From Methylococcaceae bacterium (lineage in GTDB: Bacteria > Pseudomonadota > Gammaproteobacteria > Methylococcales > Methylomonadaceae): 45,441 bases of DNA. Where the stretch lies: assembly GCA_013140705.1 (NCBI GenBank), contig JABFSH010000012.1, forward strand, positions 1 to 45,441, read 5' to 3'. Positions 39,300-45,441 of the stretch are shown one piece after another. Both the position numbers and the translations under genes were made by a program. Each line of letters starts with the position of its first letter. Position 1 is the first letter of the stretch. The notes beneath the pieces were generated by a model. It was given only the letters and a program-made list of their open reading frames with translations, was not told the DNA's origin and searched no databases.

Positions 39300-40045
39300 T
39301 ATCGACGCCAGCGCTGCGCTTTGTTATCCAGTGGTTTCAAAACCATGAATTCGATGAGTTGGGTTACTGCTACGAAGGCAATGGTATAGGCCAGCAGGCT
39401 TGCGACATCGAAGAGTTGAAAGAACAGGTGCAACTGATAGCCCATGCCATTGCTGCGGCCCAGTAATTCAACCAGTAGAATGATTTTCCAGATCAGCGCC
39501 AGGCCGGTTCGTGTGGCGCCCATGACGAAGGGGTAAAGTTGAGGCCAGATGACGTGAATGAGTGTTTTACGTTTGCCCAGATGATAGCTCTGTGCCATTT
39601 CAAGCAAATCCTGATCCAGCGAGCGGGCGCCTTCCCGTATCGTTACAATCACATTAGGCAGTTTATTGATCACGACGGCCAGTATGGCAGCCGATTCAGT
39701 CAGACCAAACCAGACATAGCAGAGAATAATGGTAACCAGGGCAGGAATGTTTAAAAATATCACCAGCCAGTTATCGAAAAAGGCATCAAGCTTTTTGTTT
39801 CGTCCGAGTGCTATGCCCGTGGCGCAGCCCAGCAGCATGGCGATGGAAAAGCCGGTGATGAGTCTCAGCAGAGTAACGCCCAGATGAAAGGGTAGCCGCC
39901 CGGAACTGCACTCCAGCCAGAATACCTTGGCAACGGCTTCTGGAGTGGGTAATGTGTTGCGGTTGATATAAATCGCCAGGCCCTGCCATACGGCGATAAA
40001 TACCAGTAAAGACAGCGTTGGCAGATATTTTTTTAGGGTTATCAA
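39299..40045 (-). CDS. ABC transporter permease, nitrate/sulfonate/taurine type
   Basis: Inner-membrane channel of the importer. 248 residues with about six hydrophobic segments and the ATPase-docking EAA-type loop EMAQSYHLGKRKTLIHVIWP (about 148-167), placing it in the BPD_transp_1 family with SsuC/TauC. The start shown is TTG at 40045 with no good Shine-Dalgarno sequence, 9 bases after the substrate-binding protein stop; translation probably depends on coupling, and the exact start is uncertain. No other membrane subunit is encoded nearby, so a homodimer is expected. Confidence 0.9.
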   Translation of the reverse strand: MITLKKYLPTLSLLVFIAVWQGLAIYINRNTLPTPEAVAKVFWLECSSGRLPFHLGVTLLRLITGFSIAMLLGCATGIALGRNKKLDAFFDNWLVIFLNIPALVTIILCYVWFGLTESAAILAVVINKLPNVIVTIREGARSLDQDLLEMAQSYHLGKRKTLIHVIWPQLYPFVMGATRTGLALIWKIILLVELLGRSNGMGYQLHLFFQLFDVASLLAYTIAFVAVTQLIEFMVLKPLDNKAQRWRR

Positions 40046-40054
40046 AATTAACAG

Positions 40055-41020
40055 TTATTCAGCAGACCAAAATACGCCAGGTAACAGAAGTTCAGATTGT
40101 CCGGTTAATTGTTGTTTGCTGACGTGGCTAAGCAGATTATAAATTCGGCTGGCGGCCAGCTTTTCCGGATCCCCCCAATGCTCAACATGTCCTTCGCAAT
40201 AGCGTTGACGCAGTTTGTTCTGCGTCGGAACATCACTGACCTGTGTTAACGGAATGATTTTCTGCCAGGCCGCATCGGAGCTGCAAAGCCCGGATTTCGC
40301 CTGTTTGCTTGCATTAAAGAAATTACTCACGGCTTGTTTATGGCTGTCTGCCCAGCTTTGCTTGAAGACATAGCCTAAGTTGGGTAGGGTTTCCTGAACG
40401 CCTAAAGCTGTCAAAATGCCTTTGCCGTCGATAATTTGTCGATAGCCGGAGGCTTCCAATCGGGCGGCGAAATGCCAATAGGTGAGGGCGGCATCGATAC
40501 GTTTCTGCTTGATTTGCTCATTGATCAATGGCGGCGCAGCATACACTTTTTCTACCGAAGCATTCAGATCCATATGTTCTTTTTGCGCAAGTGCTTGAAG
40601 CAATAACCAGTTTTTATCCAGTTCACCACCGGCTATGCCCAAACGTTTGCCTTTTAGGTCTTTGATCGAACGGATTGGGCTGTCAGCGGGTACTACTAAT
40701 GCGCCTGATGTTGTCGAATAAGGATAGAAAGAGAAGTCGGTTTCTGCGTTACGCACTCTCGATACCCAGATCCAGTCTGCAACGATCATATCGACGGCAC
40801 CGGATTGCAAGGCAATTTTGCCGGCTTCGGGATTGGCAACCAGATGGGATTCAATTTTAAAATCGGCCTGGGCTGTTTGCGCGTAATCCTGTAATGCGGC
40901 CAATTCCCATTCGAGGGTACCGTTCGCTTGAACACCGATACGAATAACGGTTTTCTCTGTTGCATGGCAAAATGCCGATACACACAGGCAGAAGCCAATT
41001 ACTATGGCATTAAATTTCAT
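40055..41020 (-). CDS. ABC transporter substrate-binding protein, nitrate/sulfonate/taurine type
   Basis: Periplasmic ligand binder, first gene of a three-gene operon. I start at ATG 41020 (MKFNAIVIGFCLCVSAFCHA, a signal peptide cut near residue 20), not at a longer in-frame start at 41077 that would bury the signal. 321 residues. The NMT1/SsuA-like fold is suggested by VIRIGVQANGTLEWELAAL near the N-terminus, DMIVADWIWVSR (about 78-89) and IKDLKGKRLGIAGGELDKNW (about 120-139). There is no catabolic enzyme next to it to reveal the ligand. A terminator separates it from the PuuD-like gene upstream. Confidence 0.88.
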   Translation of the reverse strand: MKFNAIVIGFCLCVSAFCHATEKTVIRIGVQANGTLEWELAALQDYAQTAQADFKIESHLVANPEAGKIALQSGAVDMIVADWIWVSRVRNAETDFSFYPYSTTSGALVVPADSPIRSIKDLKGKRLGIAGGELDKNWLLLQALAQKEHMDLNASVEKVYAAPPLINEQIKQKRIDAALTYWHFAARLEASGYRQIIDGKGILTALGVQETLPNLGYVFKQSWADSHKQAVSNFFNASKQAKSGLCSSDAAWQKIIPLTQVSDVPTQNKLRQRYCEGHVEHWGDPEKLAASRIYNLLSHVSKQQLTGQSELLLPGVFWSAE

Positions 41021-41114
41021 GGTTACTGTCTCGTTAACGAAGGAATTGAATCGATATTTTATAGGTTCGATAAACAAAGAGCGAAGTGGAATATTTTTGA
41101 GTCTGAGGTTTTAA

Positions 41115-41139
41115 AATAGCCGCCCGATTGACGGCTATT
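41115..41139 (-). terminator. Terminator after the PuuD-like gene
   Basis: AATAGCCG (41115-41122) and CGGCTATT (41132-41139) form a perfect 8-bp stem with a 9-base loop. On the minus strand TTTT follows directly (CGGCTATTTTAAAAC). It lies 24 bases past the stop of the gene at 41163-41861 and 95 bases before the substrate-binding protein start. Confidence 0.6.
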
Positions 41140-41162
41140 CATGAAAATTTGATGTGTGAGAG

Positions 41163-41861
41163 TTACAAAAATTCTAATAATAAAAATAAAATGACCGTTA
41201 ACCCTAGCCCACAGTGGATAACGCCAACGATGCTGGCGTAGGGCCCCATCTTTCCAGCGGTGGGTAATTTTTTAAAAAAACTGAAGTTTTTAATGGCTGG
41301 ATATGCGCCATTGTATTCAAGTAGCAATATTAGCGTGACGGCGCTAAGGAGCGCTATCAGACTGAAGCTGTGTGGATAATGGGCTGACGCGCCCATAAAA
41401 AACAGCATCGGCACCGAAAACAAGGCATTGGTTCTCGATGCCAGGCCGGCTGTAGCCAGAGCGCCTGCGGCTTCCGGTATAGCTGCGCCGCCGCCTGCAA
41501 CCTGCTTCGCAGAAGCAATCACAATTTTCTGATTGGGCCAGATAATCAGCCAGACATTCAGAAACATGATGGTGCCTAGTAAGGCGCCAATATAAATATC
41601 AATCGACATGCCGCCGCCCCTGACAGCGAAAATACCTAAGCCTGTTGCAAAGGTTGCTGCGGCTCCCCAGCGAAACCAGAATAATGCCCGAGGAACCAGC
41701 TTTTGTATGGCATCTGATTTGGCAGACGCTTCAGCTTCCTTGAAATATTCAGTTTGTACCAAGTTAAAATAATAAAGTAAGCCAATCCATGTGATTCCTG
41801 ATAAAAAGTGTCCCCACCTCAAGAGCATTTCCCAGCCCAGTGTCGTTGTAACAATACTCAT
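41163..41861 (-). CDS. Integral membrane protein related to the PuuD/urate hydroxylase N-terminal domain
   Basis: 232 residues with about six to seven hydrophobic segments. The N-terminal RWGHFLSGITWIGLLYYFN (15-33, with H18) and later FLNVWLIIWPNQKIV (about 100-114) and MGASAHYPHSF resemble the membrane domain of PuuD-type urate hydroxylases (Urate_ox_N family), which normally carries a C-terminal cytochrome c domain; none is present here. No purine-catabolism genes are nearby. AGAGG precedes the ATG on the minus strand. Function in this setting is open; the family call is from motif memory. Confidence 0.65.
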   Translation of the reverse strand: MSIVTTTLGWEMLLRWGHFLSGITWIGLLYYFNLVQTEYFKEAEASAKSDAIQKLVPRALFWFRWGAAATFATGLGIFAVRGGGMSIDIYIGALLGTIMFLNVWLIIWPNQKIVIASAKQVAGGGAAIPEAAGALATAGLASRTNALFSVPMLFFMGASAHYPHSFSLIALLSAVTLILLLEYNGAYPAIKNFSFFKKLPTAGKMGPYASIVGVIHCGLGLTVILFLLLEFL

Positions 41862-42049
41862 TGTAATACCTCTTTATAGTTATAAATTAGTTAAGTAATA
41901 CGCCAATTAGTTTTGTTGGCAGGGATATACAAGCGCTTACAGTTAAAGAAGTCAAGCGAATTAATGTCTTGTTAAAAAATATCAATCGGGATGTCTGAGC
42001 AGCCAGGCATTTTAGATGAAAAAAAATGGGCACTTAAGAATGCCAATAA

Positions 42050-42082
42050 AAAAAGGCCTGTCAACCAATGACAGGCCTTTTT
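42050..42082 (-). terminator. Strong terminator after the small membrane protein gene
   Basis: AAAAAGGCCTGTCA (42050-42063) and TGACAGGCCTTTTT (42069-42082) form a perfect 14-bp stem with loop ACCAA. On the minus strand it lies 24 bases beyond the stop at 42107 and is followed by further T residues. The remaining gap 41862-42049 holds an imperfect GGCATT/AATGCC hairpin (near 42007-42044) and no gene I can support. Confidence 0.88.
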
Positions 42083-42106
42083 GTAATTCGGGGGTAAGTT
42101 GTGGAA

Positions 42107-42433
42107 TTAACCTTTGACAGCCACGGCAATTTCGTTAAATGCTTCCACTTTAGTTTTACCGGTTTTAGCCAGCTCGATTCCTGTATCGATAATCATTTTG
42201 CAAAGAGTCGGCGTTTTATAAACCATCAGGCAAAGATAAGCAACGGTAGGAACGGCGATAAGTGCACCGATGAATCCATGTATGCCGATCAGAGTCATCA
42301 ATTTGATTAGCAATGAAACCGCATCCAGAGGCAACAGTATCAAAGCGCCAAAATAGGCCGTTACAACAAATATAAAAACAACAAAGACTACAAATTGAAT
42401 CAGCCTTACCAAGGCAACGTTAATTTTTTTCAT
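42107..42433 (-). CDS. Small membrane protein of unknown function
   Basis: 108 residues that I do not recognise. Two or three hydrophobic segments are visible (about 8-36, 38-52 and 54-72), followed by a polar, probably cytoplasmic tail with LCKMIIDTGIELAKTGKTKV. No signal peptide, cysteine pairs or catalytic motif. A TATAAT-containing promoter lies upstream and a strong terminator downstream, so it is a single-gene unit, which argues it is a real, expressed gene. AGGA lies 14 bases before the ATG, rather far. Confidence 0.7.
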   Translation of the reverse strand: MKKINVALVRLIQFVVFVVFIFVVTAYFGALILLPLDAVSLLIKLMTLIGIHGFIGALIAVPTVAYLCLMVYKTPTLCKMIIDTGIELAKTGKTKVEAFNEIAVAVKG

Positions 42434-42532
42434 ATGACTTTAATTTTCCTGATAAATCTTGATCGGTTTAATTAACCGCGAGGTTTTTACACATTGTGGT
42501 GGATGGCTTAATAGCCAACATGACAGCCTCAA

Positions 42533-42563
42533 ATTATACCTGAAAGCAGTCTGAGTGATTCAA
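42533..42563 (-). promoter_or_regulatory. Candidate promoter for the small membrane protein
   Basis: On the minus strand a perfect -10 TATAAT (42538-42533) lies downstream of TTGAAT (42563-42558) with a 19-base spacer, longer than optimal. The start would be near 42526, about 93 bases before the ATG. Confidence 0.4.
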
Positions 42564-42630
42564 TTTTCTTTAATAATCAATTGAACATTTGCTTACTTTA
42601 ATAGTAATAAAACAAGTGGGGATTCTCAAA

Positions 42631-42680
42631 GTCTTCAACTGTCTTCAATATTTTTCCTGAAAAATATAGGAATAATTCCT
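42631..42680 (+). promoter_or_regulatory. Tandem and inverted repeats upstream of the TonB receptor
   Basis: GTCTTCAA occurs at 42631-42638 and again at 42641-42648, exactly one helical turn apart, with a looser TTCTCAAA just before (42623-42630). Further on AGGAAT-A-ATTCCT (42668-42680) is a perfect dyad and TTCCT (42654-42658) can also pair with AGGAA (42668-42672). The set lies 70-120 bases before the receptor start, where an operator would be expected. The rest of the 317-base divergent gap holds no gene. Confidence 0.4.
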
Positions 42681-42750
42681 TTTTATATTGTTTGTGTGTG
42701 GGTTTCTTGTCGATTTGGATATCATGACCTCATTTTAACTTGAACTAACC

Positions 42751-45126
42751 ATGAAAACACTCACCTTTACTGTAATCGGGCTATTTGGATTGACGATTGT
42801 CAATGTCGTTTTAGCGAAAGATCAGCCACTGGATCTTGGTGTAATGAATGTCATTTCGGTTACTCCATTGGATGGACGTGGTGTTGACGCGAACAAACTG
42901 CCCGGCAATATCCAGACTGTTTCTTCCGGACAATTGCAAAAAGCCCAAAGCATATCGCTGGCCGATTATATCAACCGTTATCTGGGTAGTGTTACTATCA
43001 ACGAAGCTCAAAACAACCCTCTGCAACCGGATATTTATTACCGTGGCTTTGTTGCTTCACCGTTATTGGGCATGCCGCAAGGGTTGTCGACTTATGTTAA
43101 CGGCGTGCGCTTTAACGAACCGTTTGGCGACACAGTGAACTGGGATTTAATTCCCGAAGGCGCTATCGACTCCATGGCCTTATATGGCGGTTCCAATCCG
43201 GTTTATGGCTTAAACAGCCTGGGCGGCGCCATCTCTGTCAAAACCAAAACCGGATTTACTGCGCCCGGACATCAAATCGAAGTGTATGGCGGTTCGTGGG
43301 ATCGGCATTCAGAAGAGCTGAGCAGTGGCTGGAACAACGGCACCTGGGGCTATTTTGTTGACCTTAATCACTTTGAAGAAGAAGGCTGGCGAAACTTTTC
43401 ACCGACCAAGGCCGAACGTGCCTTTGGCACTTTAAGTTGGCGTGGGGATAGAGGCTCCCTCGATTTAACGCTGGCCGCCAATGATAATGATCTTCGTGGC
43501 AATGGCGCAACACCTGAAACCATGCTGGTGCGCGAAGGCAGAAAATCGGTATTCACTCACCCCGATCAAACCATCACCCGCATGTTCTTCTCGGAACTGG
43601 CCGGTAGTTACGATCTGACTGATGATATAGAAGTCAGCGGTAATGCCTATTTTAGGCAAAATCGTGTCAAAACTTTTAATGGCGACACCAGTGATTTTGA
43701 GGATTGCGAATTTACAGGCGATGTAGACAATCCGAGCAATGTAGGTTTTTTATGCGAAGACCCCGTAGACGACCCCGAAGAAGAAGTGGTTGTGGATACC
43801 AATGGCATTCCAGTAGCGGCTTCTGCTGCAGTCGAAGGCGGCACCAACAACACCAGTCAAACCAACATGCGTAGCCGTGGGGGCTCGTTGCAAACTGTGT
43901 TTGCCCAGGATTTGTTCAAGCATGCCAATAATTTAACTGTGGGTTCCAGCTACGATTATTCGGAGGTACATTTTTCTTCGGATACCGAATTAGCATCGCT
44001 AACCGACGATCGAGGCACGATCGGCAGCGGTGTGTTTGTCGATGAACCCCGTGTCCGCCTGACAACCAATACTTCAGCTGTTGGCGTGTTTCTGAGTGAC
44101 AGCTTTTCGATTACCGATGACTTAACCGCTACCGTGGCAGGACGCTACAACTACATTCACATGAATTTGATAGACAACTATGGAACCCTTCAGGACGATG
44201 GCTCACGCACCTTCGATTTGAATGGCTCACATACCTTTGAGCGGCTGAATCCGTCGGCGGGATTAACCTACAACATTTTAAACAACCTGACGGTATACGG
44301 AAATTACAGCGAATCCACGCGAGCGCCATCACCGATGGAGCTCAGTTGTGCTGATCCTCAGGCGCCTTGTAAATTGCCCAACTCCTTTACCGCTGATCCG
44401 CCGTTGGAGCAAGTTGTTGCCAAAACCTGGGAGGGTGGTTTCAGAGGTGATCTGAACACTCTTTTGGGCAAAGGCGACTTGAAATGGAATTTAGGTTATT
44501 TCCATACCATTAACAGCAATGACATTATTTTTCGCCGTGATTTGAACAGCGGTCTGATTAGTCAGGGTTATTTTGACAATGTTGGCAAAACCCGTCGTTA
44601 TGGTATCGAAGCCGGCACTCAAATCAATTATCCGCAACTGTTTAGCAGTATTGATGACTGGCATTTTTCCACGAACTATACCTATCTGAATGCGCGTTTC
44701 TTGAGTGGCTTTGATAGTCTGGACCCATTAGGCATTGAGCCATCAGCGCCAGTCAGTCAGGGCGATAAGATTCCCGGTATTCCCGAACATGTTTTTAAAG
44801 CGTCGCTCGGTGTTGATCTGTGGCAACGGGTGTTGTTGGGCTTTGACGGATTATATAGTGGCGATCAGGTGTTTAGAGGTGATGAAGCTAATAATAACGC
44901 GAAACTGTCAGGTTACTGGGTGTTTAATGCTCGGGCAGAATACAAAATAACTAAAAACGTTGCCTTATTCGGTAGGCTCGATAATATTTTTGATAAAAAT
45001 TACAACACCTTTGGCGTCTATGGAGACGCAAGCAGTGTGCCGGGTAATTTTGGCACGAGCAATGATCGTTTTGTTTCGCCAGGAATGCCGAGAGCGGGGT
45101 GGATTGGGATTCGTTTGAGTCTTTAG
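42751..45126 (+). CDS. TonB-dependent outer-membrane receptor
   Basis: 791 residues: signal peptide (about 1-22, ending VLA), a TonB-box-like MNVISVTP shortly after, a plug domain with LADYINRYLGSVTINEAQNN (about 71-90), RGFVASPLLGMPQGLSTYVN (about 98-117) and GLNSLGGAISVKTKTGF, then a beta-barrel ending in WIGIRLSL with the hydrophobic outer-membrane C-terminus. It imports a ligand across the outer membrane using TonB/ExbB/ExbD, not in the window. Residues 312-352 form a strongly acidic segment holding C319 and C335; another cysteine pair is in SCADPQAPC. No FecR/FecI-type regulator and no N-terminal signalling extension are present. Ligand unknown. The upstream leader has no clear Shine-Dalgarno sequence. 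Confidence 0.9.
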   Translation: MKTLTFTVIGLFGLTIVNVVLAKDQPLDLGVMNVISVTPLDGRGVDANKLPGNIQTVSSGQLQKAQSISLADYINRYLGSVTINEAQNNPLQPDIYYRGFVASPLLGMPQGLSTYVNGVRFNEPFGDTVNWDLIPEGAIDSMALYGGSNPVYGLNSLGGAISVKTKTGFTAPGHQIEVYGGSWDRHSEELSSGWNNGTWGYFVDLNHFEEEGWRNFSPTKAERAFGTLSWRGDRGSLDLTLAANDNDLRGNGATPETMLVREGRKSVFTHPDQTITRMFFSELAGSYDLTDDIEVSGNAYFRQNRVKTFNGDTSDFEDCEFTGDVDNPSNVGFLCEDPVDDPEEEVVVDTNGIPVAASAAVEGGTNNTSQTNMRSRGGSLQTVFAQDLFKHANNLTVGSSYDYSEVHFSSDTELASLTDDRGTIGSGVFVDEPRVRLTTNTSAVGVFLSDSFSITDDLTATVAGRYNYIHMNLIDNYGTLQDDGSRTFDLNGSHTFERLNPSAGLTYNILNNLTVYGNYSESTRAPSPMELSCADPQAPCKLPNSFTADPPLEQVVAKTWEGGFRGDLNTLLGKGDLKWNLGYFHTINSNDIIFRRDLNSGLISQGYFDNVGKTRRYGIEAGTQINYPQLFSSIDDWHFSTNYTYLNARFLSGFDSLDPLGIEPSAPVSQGDKIPGIPEHVFKASLGVDLWQRVLLGFDGLYSGDQVFRGDEANNNAKLSGYWVFNARAEYKITKNVALFGRLDNIFDKNYNTFGVYGDASSVPGNFGTSNDRFVSPGMPRAGWIGIRLSL

Positions 45127-45148
45127 ACTAATGGGTCTCTGAGACATA

Positions 45149-45174
45149 TAGAGACGCAAGATATTGCGTCTCTA
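45149..45174. repeat. Palindromic element 1 after the TonB receptor
   Basis: TAGAGACGCAA (45149-45159) and TTGCGTCTCTA (45164-45174) are perfect 11-base arms around GATA. A smaller GTCTC-T-GAGAC (45135-45145) directly precedes it and shares the GTCTCT/AGAGAC sequence. No T-run follows on the plus strand. The form is that of a dispersed intergenic palindrome. Confidence 0.6.
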
Positions 45175-45251
45175 GTTAGCCCGGCATGGGCCAAGACTTA
45201 TTATCTGTGGCTGATTATTGCAGGAGGAATACGCAAGTAGGCGGTTTCAAC

Positions 45252-45271
45252 TGTAGGGTATGCACCCTACA
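45252..45271. repeat. Palindromic element 2 after the TonB receptor
   Basis: TGTAGGGT (45252-45259) and ACCCTACA (45264-45271) pair perfectly around ATGC. Palindromes beginning TGTAGGGT and ending ACCCTACA are a common form of dispersed REP-like repeat in bacterial genomes. The single copy here cannot prove repetition. Confidence 0.5.
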
Positions 45272-45441
45272 TGACTGGCTTGAATTCTTTTAAAGGAATA
45301 TCTTTCAATATTCGGAGGGACTTGCAAAACCCATTAAGGCGAGCGGAATTAGTAGCCAGAACGGCCAAAAAAAGAAAATAACTTGCTCAGCGTGATAAAA
45401 TAGAAGCTTCAAAAATCCAACTTTATCAAAGACATGAGCAA
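45272..45441. other. Non-coding right end of the window
   Basis: From the receptor stop to the window end there are 315 bases with two palindromes and no coding frame I can support. An ATG at 45435 could begin a gene beyond the window, but no ribosome site precedes it. Confidence 0.4.

Noticed and set aside
42009-42118. Short plus-strand frame starting MKKNGHLRMPIKK
   Set aside because: It reads straight through the 14-bp terminator stem of the opposite-strand gene and has no ribosome site.
38559-45126. Complete lanthanide uptake (lut-like) cluster
   Set aside because: An ABC importer and TonB receptor are near each other, but the importer is of the nitrate/sulfonate/taurine type, they are separated by other transcription units and strands, and no lanmodulin- or methanol dehydrogenase-type gene is present.

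Overview
The window is chromosomal DNA of a gammaproteobacterium with moderately low GC content. Gene order (ispE, tRNA-Gln, prs, rplY, pth; then the tRNA/tuf, secE-nusG, rplKAJL, rpoBC and str/S10/spc/alpha ribosomal clusters) and protein sequences fit that class. A 7Fe FdI-type ferredoxin, a PEP-CTERM protein with the VPVPAxxWLF variant of the sorting signal, and a stand-alone PuuD-like membrane protein together suggest a methanotroph-type member (order Methylococcales). That order-level placement is an inference and would need a marker-gene tree.

Layout. 1-2.9 kb: the 3' part of ispE, tRNA-Gln, prs, rplY and pth, with a strong intrinsic-terminator hairpin inside the start of pth. 3.0-5.6 kb: a clear sigma70 promoter, then tRNA-Tyr, tRNA-Gly, tRNA-Thr, the first tuf copy, tRNA-Trp, secE and nusG. 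5.6-16.6 kb: rplK, rplA, rplJ, rplL, rpoB and rpoC, with a likely L1 target before rplK, a recognisable L10 leader before rplJ, and an attenuator-like pair of hairpins before rpoB. 16.7-34.4 kb: one continuous same-strand run of rpsL, rpsG, fusA, the second tuf copy, the S10, spc and alpha gene sets, ending with rplQ and a bidirectional terminator. There is no room for an S10 leader between tuf and rpsJ. rpmJ (37 codons) is present between secY and rpsM.

34.4-37.3 kb: fdxA (minus strand), purE-purK (plus) and a ychJ-like gene (minus). 37.5-45.4 kb is the accessory part: a secreted PEP-CTERM metalloprotease-like protein; a minus-strand ABC importer of the nitrate/sulfonate/taurine type (substrate-binding protein, permease, ATPase); a PuuD-like integral membrane protein; a small unknown membrane protein; and a TonB-dependent receptor with a very acidic, cysteine-flanked segment. 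Palindromic repeats follow the receptor.

Most of the window is core transcription and translation machinery. The observations most worth a second look are: two tuf copies identical up to the last four codons, where each copy's own 3' end overlaps the signals of the next gene; the terminator in pth; and the uncharacterised transport and secretion genes of the last 8 kb. I did not find a convincing new defence, mobile or CRISPR system.
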